Origin: Sphaerisporangium krabiense
GTDB taxonomy: Bacteria; Actinomycetota; Actinomycetes; Streptosporangiales; Streptosporangiaceae
Length of the DNA: 64,000 nt
Assembly: GCF_014200435.1 (NCBI RefSeq)
Contig: NZ_JACHBR010000001.1
Coordinates: 3,379,501 to 3,443,500 of the forward strand
Direction of reading: 5' to 3'
The position numbers and the translations under genes are program-made. This document shows positions 41,401-49,375 of the stretch, in pieces; the stretch's first letter is position 1; each line of letters starts with the position of its first letter. Under the pieces are notes generated by a model. That model was not told the origin of the DNA and made no database searches. It saw only the letters and a program-made list of their open reading frames with translations.

Positions 41401-42801
41401 GGAGGTCTCCGCGCCGAGCCGCCACGACAGGCTCGGATGGCCGCCGGCCAGCACCACCGCGCACGTGCCCCGCGCCGCGCCGACCAGCGCCTCGGCCCAG
41501 GGCGGCGTATCGGGCACCACGCCGACGAACGCGGCCGTCTCGCCGTTCAGGGTCACCGCGACCGGCCGCACGCCCTTGTCGCTCCAGTGCGGCGCCGTCG
41601 CGGGAACGGCCGCCAGCGGCTCGGCGGCCCAGTCGTCGCGTTCGTGCCGCCGGGTCGCGTCCGCGCCTTCGAGCATGGTGTAGATGCGGGCGTGCAGCTC
41701 GTCGACGTCCACGCCCGAGTCCATGATGATCACTTCGTGGACGGTCCAGGTGTTCCGTGTCAGCGCGTCGGCGTCGAACACGACCGTGTCCACGCGGTCC
41801 ATGCCGCGCAGCGCGTCCCGGTCGAGCACGAGCCCGCCACGGTGCGCCGCGGCGCGGCTCAGCGTGCTCACGAACGCGTCCCTGCCGAGCCTGGCCGCCC
41901 GCGGCGTGGCGGAGACCAGCATCGCGAGCGCGCGTTCCTGGTGGGCGCTGAGGAGCGACGTCACCCCGTAGGAGGCCAGCGCGCCGACGCTCAGGGAGTC
42001 GGCGTAGCGCTCGATGGGGCCGTAGGGCAGGGGGACGGGGCGTGCGGCGCAGGCGGTCCTGAGGTGGCGGTAGGAGCCTTTGGCGGCGGCGAGCCGCTCC
42101 TCGGCGTCGTGCCAGGCGCGCAGGCCCGCGCGCGCCTCGGCCAGGCGGCCCGTGGCGGCCAGGGACTCGATGAGCATGCCGAGGGGACGCAGCGCCAGCG
42201 TCTGCGCGGTGAAGCGCGCCGTGGCGAACACCACGTTCGCGGTAGGACGGCCGACCCGGCGCTCCACCTCGTGCCGGACGCGTGGCGCGGCCTCGGCGAG
42301 CTGCAGCAGCGCGGGCAACGCGGCCGGGACCCTGGCGACGCGGACGACCTGGCCCGCCAGCGTCAGGCCCATGCCCGCGAGCCCCGCGCCGAGCTCCACC
42401 AGCGCGCGGGCCTGCCGGTCCGCCGCGTGCCGCGCCGTGCGCCCGCCGTCGTCCCCGCCGGGCACGTCCAGCTCGTCCACGGCCGACACCAGCGCGGCGA
42501 CGTCGGCCCGCCGCGGGTCGCAGCCGGCGAACACGAAGCCGAGCGCCCCGTTGACCTCCGCGCGCGTGACGCCGTCGATCCGGAGGAGGCGCTTCTCCAG
42601 CGCGCGGGCCGCCGCCGCCCCGCCGCCGACGTGGCGCAGCTCGACGCGCAGGCCCCCCGCGCACGCGTGGACCCGCCGCGGGCAGGGCAGCAGCCCCCGG
42701 ACCTGATCGGGCAGCAGGGAGGCCAGGGCGGCGGCCGGAACCTTGAGTCCACGGCCGAGTCCACCCCCGAGGCCACCCCCGAGTCCACGCAGCAGGAACA
42801 C
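38416..42801 (-). CDS. Giant cation P-type ATPase of the CtpI/CtpH type
   Basis: A 1461-residue protein from GTG 42801 (RBS GGAGG, 6 nt). The C-terminal half is a complete P-type ATPase: TGES (about 768-771), VPEGLP in the membrane, phosphorylation motif DKTGTLT (Asp about 925), GDGANDAPAI and ADVGVALGS. PEGL fits the P2/calcium-like branch. The N-terminal about 600 residues resemble a decayed second copy: VVFDADALTRNT (about 341-351) where DKTGTLT would be, and READLGIGLL where ADVGIAL would be. Mycobacterial CtpI and CtpH (over 1500 residues) have similar extended N-termini. Transported ion unknown. A Thr/Arg-rich membrane protein is encoded directly upstream. Confidence 0.92.
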   Translation of the reverse strand: MFLLRGLGGGLGGGLGRGLKVPAAALASLLPDQVRGLLPCPRRVHACAGGLRVELRHVGGGAAAARALEKRLLRIDGVTRAEVNGALGFVFAGCDPRRADVAALVSAVDELDVPGGDDGGRTARHAADRQARALVELGAGLAGMGLTLAGQVVRVARVPAALPALLQLAEAAPRVRHEVERRVGRPTANVVFATARFTAQTLALRPLGMLIESLAATGRLAEARAGLRAWHDAEERLAAAKGSYRHLRTACAARPVPLPYGPIERYADSLSVGALASYGVTSLLSAHQERALAMLVSATPRAARLGRDAFVSTLSRAAAHRGGLVLDRDALRGMDRVDTVVFDADALTRNTWTVHEVIIMDSGVDVDELHARIYTMLEGADATRRHERDDWAAEPLAAVPATAPHWSDKGVRPVAVTLNGETAAFVGVVPDTPPWAEALVGAARGTCAVVLAGGHPSLSWRLGAETSVPGGDRLARSVRALQKDGHGVAVVAARPRRGLREADLGIGLLAGRDRTPWDADVIGGPEVAHMLLTAFAPARVASRRGLKVSAAGSAVGAGLTVLGPAAGAVRRVQLAGDCASLAALATGAWSGRDLGRGRLPERADRTPWHALPASDVLERLSTSLSGLTEEEAARRGDGRRPRPRAVRLPLLRATAEELANPLTPVLATAAGVSASVGSALDAVLIAGVLAVNGLIGGAQRHNADRALHRLTGATAISVRVRRPSGTVSATAGDLVPGDVIELRAGDAVPADCRVLKARGVEVDEAPLTGESRLAAKSVLPTAALAVAERSSMVYQGTTVAAGECLAVVVATGPATEARRTAEFERGQVPPTGVELRLRALSRQIMPVAVGSGALLMATNLLRRSPLAGALAPAVNLAVAAVPEGLPFIATVAELAAAKRLSTRETLVRNPSTIEALGRVDVLCFDKTGTLTQGSISLRGISDGRVELPADALPADYRRILAAALRAGPKFDGEGVVPHPTDRAVMEGAARLGVDPTEGLPGWRRVAELPFESARGYHAVLGTAPASRHGTRARGGRPHVLNVKGAPEVVLTRCVTMLSDGQVAPLDDEAATTLAKEVDRLAQQGLRVLAVAERAASRRLDLDESRIDGLCFLGFLGLADPVRPTAARSVARLARAGVRIVMITGDHPSTAEAIAAELNVVNGPRIMTGPQLDRLDDAALAKVLPEVSVFARVTPAHKARIVEGLQRAGRVVAVTGDGANDAPAIRLADVGVALGSRATPAARAAADVVVTDDRIETIVEAIVEGRAMWSSVRDALGILLGGNLGEIVFTVGSNLLAGRNTLNARQLLLVNLLTDMLPALAVAVRPPSATSPETLLSEGPEASLGEALNRDIYARAATTAAAASLAWTFARYTGTASRADTVGLIGLVVAQLAQTVAAGGRDRTVLLAASVSLASLFVVISVPGLSHVFGCRPVGPVAWGIGLAGGTAAGLATRVLGRPSGG

Positions 42802-42888
42802 GACGCCTCCACGAACCCCGGTGGTACAAGCGGATCAGGCCGCGCGAACCATGCGCGGCCTGATCGTTCGTTGATGAGTCTGCCCAGG

Positions 42889-43776
42889 TCAGGGCGTTGT
42901 ACGCCCCTCTGTCTGCGGAGTGGTCCTCGGCGTGGCGGCGGTCCCGGAGGTCGTGGCGGCCGGCGTCGTGGCGCCGCCCGTCGCGCGGGTGCTCCGCGAG
43001 GCGGCGCCGGTCGTCCTGGACGTGCCGGTCGTCCGCGACCGTGTTCCGCCGGTCGTGCCCGTGGCGCGGGTCGTCCTGGACGTGCCCGTCGTCCGCGAGG
43101 CGCCGGCCCGCGGGGTCGTCCCGGTGGTCCGTGAGCGCGAGGTGGCGCCGGTGGTCCCCGTGGTGGTCCCCGTGGTCCGGGACCGCGTCCCGGCGGTCCG
43201 CGCGGCCGTTCCGGCCGTCCGGGCCGTCCGGGAGGTGGTGCCGGTCGTCCGCGAGGTCGTGGTGCGCGCGGGCGTGCGGGTCGTGGCGCCGCGCGCGGTG
43301 GTCCGGCCGGCGCGCGTGCCCGGCGTGGTCGTCCTGGTCGTCCGGGTCGTGGCGCGCGCGGCCGGGCGCGCCGGCCGCTCCTCGGACGGCTCCCCGCCGG
43401 CCCTGCGACCGGCGGCGGCGCAGGCGCGCTGGGCGATCACGGTTCCGGCCCCGATCGCGGCGGCCACGGGCCACTCCAGCAGCCCGAGCACCGCGAGCAG
43501 GCCGAGGCCGCCGTAATAGGCGACGCGTTCGGTCGGCGGCAGGAACGTGCGGGCCGTCTCGACGGCCCGGCTCATCTCCTGGCCGCGGCGCCCCGTCTCG
43601 CCCGTCGTCGCGCCGGTCAGGCGCGGCATACGAGGCATCCTGGGCATGCGAGGCATGTGGGGCCGGTGGACGTGGAAGCTGACGACAGGCGTGTCCATGC
43701 TGAACAGGTCGCCGTTGGCCCCGGATGCCGATGGCGTCGCTGTACGTCCGGTTCGTGACGTCGGAGTCACGGTCAT
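42889..43776 (-). CDS. Membrane protein with a Thr/Arg-rich repetitive tail
   Basis: A 295-residue protein. The N-terminus has a run of MPR units (HMPRMPRMPRMPR), then one hydrophobic segment at about 85-118 (VAYYGGLGLLAVLGLLEWPV continuing AAAIGAGTVIAQ). From about 135 the chain is almost only Thr, Arg, Gly, Ala and Ser in RTTGT-like units (for example TSRTTGTTSRTARTAGTAAR), highly basic and disordered. At DNA level a 26-bp direct repeat occurs around 43011 and 43069. It ends 87 bp before the P-type ATPase start, so the two are probably co-expressed. The same stretch is open on the other strand, but only this frame has a membrane helix. Confidence 0.65.
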   Translation of the reverse strand: MTVTPTSRTGRTATPSASGANGDLFSMDTPVVSFHVHRPHMPRMPRMPRMPRLTGATTGETGRRGQEMSRAVETARTFLPPTERVAYYGGLGLLAVLGLLEWPVAAAIGAGTVIAQRACAAAGRRAGGEPSEERPARPAARATTRTTRTTTPGTRAGRTTARGATTRTPARTTTSRTTGTTSRTARTAGTAARTAGTRSRTTGTTTGTTGATSRSRTTGTTPRAGASRTTGTSRTTRATGTTGGTRSRTTGTSRTTGAASRSTRATGGATTPAATTSGTAATPRTTPQTEGRTTP

Positions 43777-43960
43777 AGCCCCTCCTCAGGTGCTCAACAA
43801 TCGCTTCAATTCACCTTTTGCCCAGCTCAAGAGGGATGACCAGCGCCAAACCCGCCGTCCTTTCCGATCCTTTGACATATCCGGACGAGCCCTTAGCAGC
43901 CCCGACCGGGCGGACTGCGGTGCTGTCGCGTTCGCCCCCATGGGCGTAATCTCAGAGGGC

Positions 43961-45106
43961 GTGAGGCTGGATCTGGACTTCGTCAGCGCGCACGCCGGAC
44001 GGTCTCCGGCCCGCCTGACCAGGCGAGACATCGCCAGAGCTCTGCTGGCGGTCCCGAGTGGGCAGGCGCTCGTGGCGCTTCCCGACATCCGCAGGGCCAT
44101 GTTCGCCGCGGGCAACCCCCTGTCCGCGCCGTTCTGGGACTCGGCCAAGGCCACCCTCGCCTCCATCGAGGCGGGCGCGGCCACGGTCGGAGACGTGCAG
44201 AGGTGGCTGGAGGCGACCGGCACCGAGCCGATCCTCATCACCCGCGCGTACTTCGTCTGGCCGGAGGAGGACGAACGCGGCCCCGTGGCCTCGGAGCTGT
44301 ACGGCCTCCTCGTGGCCCACCTGGAGGACCAGGTGGCCGACGGCCGGATCGACCCCGACCGCCTCGCGTCCGGCGACGCCGAGGCCCGCGAGGCGTACGA
44401 GGACATCCAGGACCGCTGGCTGGCCTCGCCCCTGCCCGACGGCCGGGTGCCGGGCTCGGCCGTCAACGACGAGCTGGAGGAAGGTCTCTTCGCCACCTGG
44501 GACGAGGAGGAGGCGTTCGCGCTCAGCGAGCTGCGGCGGGTGCTCGCCGACCTGCCCGAGCCGTCGCTGCCCTTCGCCGAGCTGGAGGCCGCCGCGCGGC
44601 GGCTGCGCGCGGTGCTCGCCGAACCCGGCTATCCGGGCTCGGTGCTGCGGGCCTGCGCCGGCATCGACGACGGGCCGCTGCCCGAGGGCGACGCCGACCT
44701 GTGGCTGACGGTCGCGGCGGGCATCGCCTCCCCGGTCTCCGACCTGCAGGACGAGGAGGCCCATCAGTTCTGGAACCTGGAGGCCGAGCTGAGCGAGGAG
44801 GACGCCGCGCTCGCCGCCCTGTGCACGATCCACCACGCCGACTGGCTCGCCGCCGTGACGGCGCTGGCCCGGCGGGGCCCCGGCGTGCTGGCCTCGCCGG
44901 AACGCATCGCCCGGTTCGTCGCCGAGTCCGAGGACATCGACGTCGACATGGACGACCCCGAGGACCTGCGGACCACCGAGGAGCTGTTCACCTCGGTCAT
45001 GCCGCTGTGGATGGGGCTCGGCATCGTGGACGAGCGGGCGATCCTCACCCCGCTCGGCTGGTGGGGGCTGCCGAAGGCGCTGGAGCTGGCCTGGTCGCCC
45101 GGCTGA
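43961..45106 (+). CDS. Acidic cytoplasmic protein, unknown function
   Basis: A 381-residue acidic protein beginning VRLDLDFVSAHAGRSPARLT, without signal peptide or membrane helix. It is rich in Glu/Asp helices (WDEEEAFALSELRRVLADLP, AELSEEDAALAALCTIHHAD). I do not recognise a family. A TAATCT about 8 nt before GTG 43961 would fit a -10 for a leaderless transcript; an ATG at 43940 is an alternative. Codon bias supports real coding. It is divergent from the Thr/Arg-rich protein. Confidence 0.72.
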   Translation: MRLDLDFVSAHAGRSPARLTRRDIARALLAVPSGQALVALPDIRRAMFAAGNPLSAPFWDSAKATLASIEAGAATVGDVQRWLEATGTEPILITRAYFVWPEEDERGPVASELYGLLVAHLEDQVADGRIDPDRLASGDAEAREAYEDIQDRWLASPLPDGRVPGSAVNDELEEGLFATWDEEEAFALSELRRVLADLPEPSLPFAELEAAARRLRAVLAEPGYPGSVLRACAGIDDGPLPEGDADLWLTVAAGIASPVSDLQDEEAHQFWNLEAELSEEDAALAALCTIHHADWLAAVTALARRGPGVLASPERIARFVAESEDIDVDMDDPEDLRTTEELFTSVMPLWMGLGIVDERAILTPLGWWGLPKALELAWSPG

Positions 45107-45140
45107 CGCCTCGACGGCGGGCCGGGCGCGCGAGGGCCCG

Positions 45141-45455
45141 TCAGCGGGCGGGCTCGGACTCCGGCGGGGCCTCGGCCACCAGGTCGGCGTACTCCTGGTG
45201 CTTCTCGATGTAGGCCGCCACGAAGGGGCAGAGCGGCACGACCCGCAGCCCGGTGTCGCGGGCCGCGTCCAGCGCCACGCGGATCAGGGCGCCGCCGAGG
45301 CCCTGGCCCTCGTACTCCTCGTCGATCTCGGTGTGCGTGAAGACCATCCGGTCCCCGCGCAGGCGGTAGTCGGCGAACCCGGCCTGCTTGCCGTCGACCC
45401 GGATCTCGTACCGCCTGGCCTCGGGGTTGTCGGCGACGTCGACCGCATGCTCCAT
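45141..45455 (-). CDS. Small GNAT-family acetyltransferase (YjdJ type)
   Basis: A 104-residue minimal GNAT domain. EYEGQGLGGALIRVALDAAR is the acetyl-CoA-binding P-loop; VVPLCPFVAAYIEKHQEYAD is the characteristic C-terminal signature with a Cys. The N-terminus YEIRVDGKQAGFADYRL is the first strand. Proteins of this type are single-domain acetyltransferases of uncertain substrate, close to the human GTLF3B/NATD1 fold. RBS GGAG precedes the ATG. Confidence 0.9.
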   Translation of the reverse strand: MEHAVDVADNPEARRYEIRVDGKQAGFADYRLRGDRMVFTHTEIDEEYEGQGLGGALIRVALDAARDTGLRVVPLCPFVAAYIEKHQEYADLVAEAPPESEPAR

Positions 45456-45505
45456 GGACGGCTCTCCTTGACGGTGGGTCGGTGGGTCGGGGTGACGGGT
45501 CGAGC

Positions 45506-45778
45506 TCAGCGGGTGCCCTCGCCGGCCTGCCCGGAACCGGGGCCCTCACCCGGCTCGGACTTCGGCTCGGACTTCGGCTCGGACTTCCGCTCGGACGCCT
45601 CGTGCTTGACGAGGTCCTCCTCGCGGGGCACCTCGATCTTGGAGATCTGACGGTTCATCGACTTCACGAGCAGATACAGCGCGACGCCGATGGCGGCGAC
45701 CACCAGAAAGCCGAGGAGCCCGGGCCCGACCGGGGAGGTCGGCTGGGCGACGGCCGCGAGCACGGCGAATTCAGTCAC
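45506..45778 (-). CDS. 90-residue single-pass membrane protein with SEPK repeats
   Basis: One transmembrane helix at about 18-38 (GPGLLGFLVVAAIGVALYLL), then a charged tail with KSEPKSEPKSEPGEG repeats. It resembles the small membrane protein often encoded near mca in actinobacteria, but its role is unknown. The tail repeat is visible in DNA as CTCGGACTTCGG units around 45550-45590. It lies 34 bp after the mca gene on the same strand. Confidence 0.75.
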   Translation of the reverse strand: MTEFAVLAAVAQPTSPVGPGLLGFLVVAAIGVALYLLVKSMNRQISKIEVPREEDLVKHEASERKSEPKSEPKSEPGEGPGSGQAGEGTR

Positions 45779-45812
45779 CCGTCAAGTCTGCCACCCGGGG
45801 GCCTGGCCCCTC

Positions 45813-46697
45813 TCAGCGGCGGGCCGGTGAGGCGTCGTCGGCCTGGATGCCGGCGAACAGGTCCTTCTCGGGGATCTCGGTGTCGACCAGCGAGCGGGCC
45901 AGGTGGTAGTCCTCGGTGGGCCAGACCTCCTGCTGGAGCTCGCGCGGGCAGACGAACCAGGAGCCGTCCGGGTCCACCTGGGTGGCGTGGGCCAGCAGCG
46001 CGAGGTCGCGGGCCTCGAAGAAGTCGCCGCAGTGGACGCGCGTGGTGACCTCCCACTTCTGCGGGCGGTCCTCCCAGCGGGAGATCCAGTCGGCGTAGGG
46101 GGAGCCGATGCCGCGGTCGTTCATGGCCTCGTGCAGCGCCTCGAACCGGGCGCGGGTGAAGCCCATGTGGTAGTAGAGCTTCAGCGGCTGCCACGGCTCG
46201 CCGAGGCCCGGGTAGCGGTCCGGGTCGCCCGCGGCCTCGAAGGCCTCCACCGACACCTTGTTGGTCATGATGTGGTCGGGGTGGGGGTAGCCGCCGTCGT
46301 CGTCGTAGGTGATGATCACGTGCGGCCTGAACGCGCGGACGGCCGCGACCAGCGGGGCCGCGGCGGTCTCCAGGGGCTGCACCGCGAAGCACCCCTCGGG
46401 CAGGGGCTCGCTCTCGTCCTCAGGAAGCCCGGAGTCCACGAAGCCAAGGAAGCTCTGCCGCACCCCGAGGATCTCGCGGGCCTTGTCCATCTCCTGGCGG
46501 CGGATCTCGGTGAGGTTCTCCAGGACGTCGGGACGGTCCATCTTGGGGTTGAGGATGGAGCCGCGTTCCCCGCCGGTGCAGGTACAGACCAGCACGTCGA
46601 TGCCCTCGGAGGCGTAGCGGGCCATGGTGGCGGCCCCCTTGCTCGACTCGTCGTCGGGATGCGCGTGTACGGCCAGCAACCTCAGGGGTGCAACCAC
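45813..46697 (-). CDS. mca: Mycothiol S-conjugate amidase
   Basis: It cleaves mycothiol S-conjugates to a mercapturic acid and GlcN-inositol, a detoxification step in actinobacteria. The 294-residue LmbE/PIG-L fold protein has the zinc motif AVHAHPDDESSKG and the third ligand in YPHPDHIMTN. CTGGERGSILNP and YYHMGFTRARF fit Mca rather than the deacetylase MshB. It is divergent from the DUF4307 gene and greA, a conserved arrangement in the order. Confidence 0.95.
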   Translation of the reverse strand: MVAPLRLLAVHAHPDDESSKGAATMARYASEGIDVLVCTCTGGERGSILNPKMDRPDVLENLTEIRRQEMDKAREILGVRQSFLGFVDSGLPEDESEPLPEGCFAVQPLETAAAPLVAAVRAFRPHVIITYDDDGGYPHPDHIMTNKVSVEAFEAAGDPDRYPGLGEPWQPLKLYYHMGFTRARFEALHEAMNDRGIGSPYADWISRWEDRPQKWEVTTRVHCGDFFEARDLALLAHATQVDPDGSWFVCPRELQQEVWPTEDYHLARSLVDTEIPEKDLFAGIQADDASPARR

Positions 46698-46829
46698 GGC
46701 TCGGTCTCCTCAAGTGTCCAGGACAGCTCTCAAGAGAGGTTAGTTTCTCTTGGGGCGACGCGGGGGGCGTCGCCCTCGCGGGGGACAATTGTCTCGTGCA
46801 ACGTCGCCGGACCGCTGGGAGATTCCGTC

Positions 46830-47267
46830 ATGGCTGAAAGAGGTGTCGGCTCGGGCGCGGACGCGCCGGTCCTGGGCACCCCTGACGCGTTTCCCGACCG
46901 TACGGGACGAAACGGGCGCGCGGGGCGGTCCGTGGTCCTCGTGATCATCGCTGTCGTCGTGGCGGCGGCGATGGGCGGCTGGGGTTATGTCATGATGACC
47001 GCCAAGGGGGACCCGGACGTGCAGAGCGAGGTGATCGCGTTCGAGGTCCAGGGGTCCGACGCGGTGACGATCACCTTCCAGACGCACAAGGCGGCCGATC
47101 GCGCGGCGGTGTGCCGCCTGCGGGCCACCGACACCGAGCACGTCGAGGTGGGCGCCAGGGACGTCTCCATCCCCGCCGGGCAGGCGGATGGGCGGTTCAC
47201 CGAGCGGGTCACGACGAGCGCCCGCGCGACATCGGGCCACGTGCAGTACTGCTATCTCGTACAATGA
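46830..47267 (+). CDS. DUF4307-domain membrane protein
   Basis: A 145-residue protein. A 33-residue cytoplasmic tail precedes one membrane helix (about 34-58, VVLVIIAVVVAAAMGGWGYV). The outer domain holds VIAFEVQGSDAVTITFQTHK and two Cys (AVCRLRA, VQYCYLV), as in DUF4307. It is almost always encoded between mca and greA in actinobacteria. Function unknown. Confidence 0.88.
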   Translation: MAERGVGSGADAPVLGTPDAFPDRTGRNGRAGRSVVLVIIAVVVAAAMGGWGYVMMTAKGDPDVQSEVIAFEVQGSDAVTITFQTHKAADRAAVCRLRATDTEHVEVGARDVSIPAGQADGRFTERVTTSARATSGHVQYCYLVQ

Positions 47268-47280
47268 GACTTTTGGGAAA

Positions 47281-47324
47281 GCGTTCGATCGGGTTAATTT
47301 GTTAGTCTCCCCCGATTCGAACGC
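47281..47324. promoter_or_regulatory. Long dyad over the greA promoter
   Basis: The left arm GCGTTCGATCGGG (47281-47293) and right arm CCCGATTCGAACGC (47311-47324) pair with a single bulged base. The 17-bp centre is AT-rich and contains TTAGTC (47303-47308 region), a plausible -10. The greA start is 33 bp downstream of the dyad. It could be an operator overlapping the promoter or a 5' UTR hairpin. Confidence 0.45.
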
Positions 47325-47356
47325 TCGCAACTCTCACGAGTACGCAAGGAGAACCC

Positions 47357-47857
47357 GTGGTCGACTCCCGCGAAGAGAACGTCACCTGGTTGACGCAGGA
47401 GGCGTACGACCGTCTGAAGGCGGAGTTTGAGTATCTCTCGGGGCCCGGGCGTGTCGACATCGCCAAGAAGATCGAGGCCGCCCGCGAAGAGGGCGACCTC
47501 AAGGAGAACGGCGGTTACCACGCCGCCAAGGAGGAGCAGGGCAAGATGGAGGGCCGCATCCTCCAGCTCCGCCAGCTTCTCGACAACGCCAGGGTGGGCG
47601 AGGCCCCCCGCACCGAGGGCGTGGTCGGCCCCGGCATGACGGTGACGATCCGCTTCGCGGGCGACGACGACGAGGTCACCTTCCTGCTCGCCTCCCGTGA
47701 GGAGAGCGGCGCGCCGATCGACGTCTACTCGCCGAAGTCGCCGCTCGGTTCGGCGATCAACGGCAAGAAGATCGGCGAGAAGGCCACCTACACCATGCCC
47801 AACGGCAGGACGAACACGGTCGAGATCCTGGAGGCCGTTCCCTACATCGGCGGCTGA
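47357..47857 (+). CDS. greA: Transcription elongation factor GreA
   Basis: It stimulates cleavage of backtracked RNA by RNA polymerase. A 166-residue protein. The N-terminal coiled coil carries the acidic tip EEGDLKENGGYHAAKEEQ with the key Asp and Glu; the C-terminal FKBP-like domain includes VYSPKSPLGSAINGKKIGE. A strong 19-bp hairpin terminator follows at 47923-47961. Confidence 0.96.
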   Translation: MVDSREENVTWLTQEAYDRLKAEFEYLSGPGRVDIAKKIEAAREEGDLKENGGYHAAKEEQGKMEGRILQLRQLLDNARVGEAPRTEGVVGPGMTVTIRFAGDDDEVTFLLASREESGAPIDVYSPKSPLGSAINGKKIGEKATYTMPNGRTNTVEILEAVPYIGG

Positions 47858-47922
47858 GCGGCGCGACCGCCGGCTCCCGCCCGTTTTCCAGGAATTCCCC
47901 CCGACTTCCCGGCCAGGCCGGG

Positions 47923-47961
47923 GTCTTGATCCGCCGGAGCGCCGCTCCGGCGGATCAAGAC
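47923..47961 (+). terminator. greA terminator hairpin
   Basis: Perfect 19-base arms on each side of a single central base: GTCTTGATCCGCCGGAGCG on the left and its exact complement on the right, followed by TGTTT. It begins 66 bp after the greA stop. One of the strongest hairpins in the window. Confidence 0.8.
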
Positions 47962-48051
47962 TGTTTAGGGTGAACTACGGACATCGGCGGCTGAGTCGGC
48001 AAGAATCAAACACTGACCGGTTAGCGGTAGATCACGTCGAATGGGGGAATC

Positions 48052-49371
48052 GTGCTCGATCGGCGACCGCGGGGCTCGTCCGTCGCCCGAGAGAGCCGCG
48101 CCGGGTTCCGTGAGCGCGTCGGCGGAGTGCTCGGCGAGGTGCGCGAAGATCTTCGTTTCCATCCCAACCTCCAGCCGGTCCGCCGCCCCCCGAGGCCCCC
48201 GCGCCTGGCGCGCAGGATCGTGCCGGTCGTCGGGCTCTTACTGGCCGCCGTCCTCGCCGCCGACCTCATGGTCTACGGCGAGCTGGTCAAAGGCGAGCCC
48301 CAGGCCGTCGCGGCCCGCGCCCCCCGCGACGCCGTCCCGAGGCGCGACGGGTACGTCGCGGCGACCGGCGAGCTGCCGGTCACGCCCACGCGGGCCGAGG
48401 TCGCGCCGCTGACCCGGGCGCACGCCCCCCACCTGTTCGTGGTCTCGCGCCGCACGCTGCCCGCCGCGGCCGTCCAGGCGGTCAACGCCTACAAGGGCGT
48501 CGAGGCCGTCGAGGTCACCGACGCCGCCGACGTGATGATGGACGGCAAGCGCGTGCAGACCATGGGCGTGAACCCCTCCACGTTCCGCGCCTTCACCCCG
48601 CGCCCCACGGCCCGGTCGGACGCCCTCTGGAACAGCGTGGCGGCGGGCGACGTCGCGGTGTCGTTCGTGCTCGGCAGCGACGGCGGCGTGAAGCTCGGCT
48701 CCACGGTCAACGGCGGCGGCCTCAAGCTGCGCGTCGGGGCGTACGCGACCATGGGCATGGGCCTGATCAACGCCGTGGTGTCGACGCAGGTGGCACGCTC
48801 GCTCGGCATCCCCGAGCGCAACGCGATGGTCGTCAGCGCCCCCGGCGTGAACCTGAACCGGCTCAGGGAGGCCATCCTGAAGGCCCTGCCCAAGGGCACC
48901 CAGGTCGCGCTCATCAACCCGGTGCTCGAACGGCCCGCCGAGGCCCGTCGCACCTGGCCCTCGGGCTCGTTCATGACGGCGGAGCAGCTCCGCGTGGCGC
49001 TCACCGCCGCCGCGGGCAAGGTCGGCCGCCCGTACGTCTGGGGCGCCGAGGGACCGGACACCTTCGACTGCTCGGGCCTCGTCCAGTGGGCCTTCGCGCA
49101 GGCCGGGGTGCGCATGCCGCGCGTCACCCACCAGCAGTGGGTGACGGGCCCGCAGATCCCGCTGTCGCAGGCCCAGCCGGGCGACCTGCTGTTCTGGCGC
49201 TCCGACCCGACCAACCCCGGCTACATCTCGCACGTCGCGATCTACTGGGGAGACGGCAAGATGCTCCAGGCGCCGCGCACCGGCGACGTCGTGAAGTTCT
49301 CGCCCGTCTCCACCAGGAACCTGGCCGGGGTGGTGCGGGTGAGCCCCGTGGTGGCCGCGCGGGTGCGCTGA
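48052..49371 (+). CDS. NlpC/P60 (C40) cell-wall peptidase
   Basis: A 439-residue protein from GTG 48052 (GGGGG about 6 nt upstream). It has one membrane helix at about 55-75 (RIVPVVGLLLAAVLAADLMV), a middle domain of about 190 residues of unknown type (including VQAVNAYKGVEAVEVTDAAD), and a C-terminal NlpC/P60 domain: GRPYVWGAEGPDTFDCSGLV with the catalytic Cys, and YISHVAIYWGDGKM with the catalytic His. It cleaves peptide cross-links or stem peptides of peptidoglycan at the outer face. Convergent with the TetR gene (4 bp). Confidence 0.92.
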   Translation: MLDRRPRGSSVARESRAGFRERVGGVLGEVREDLRFHPNLQPVRRPPRPPRLARRIVPVVGLLLAAVLAADLMVYGELVKGEPQAVAARAPRDAVPRRDGYVAATGELPVTPTRAEVAPLTRAHAPHLFVVSRRTLPAAAVQAVNAYKGVEAVEVTDAADVMMDGKRVQTMGVNPSTFRAFTPRPTARSDALWNSVAAGDVAVSFVLGSDGGVKLGSTVNGGGLKLRVGAYATMGMGLINAVVSTQVARSLGIPERNAMVVSAPGVNLNRLREAILKALPKGTQVALINPVLERPAEARRTWPSGSFMTAEQLRVALTAAAGKVGRPYVWGAEGPDTFDCSGLVQWAFAQAGVRMPRVTHQQWVTGPQIPLSQAQPGDLLFWRSDPTNPGYISHVAIYWGDGKMLQAPRTGDVVKFSPVSTRNLAGVVRVSPVVAARVR

Positions 49372-49375
49372 GGCA

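Noticed and set aside
37352-43474. A 2040-codon open frame on the minus strand and a 1577-codon one on the plus strand over the P-type ATPase
   Set aside because: They are out-of-frame shadows of the ATPase produced by GC-rich codons: composition is dominated by Arg, Gly, Ala and Pro, with no domain apart from the true RibD-type reductase at the end of the first.
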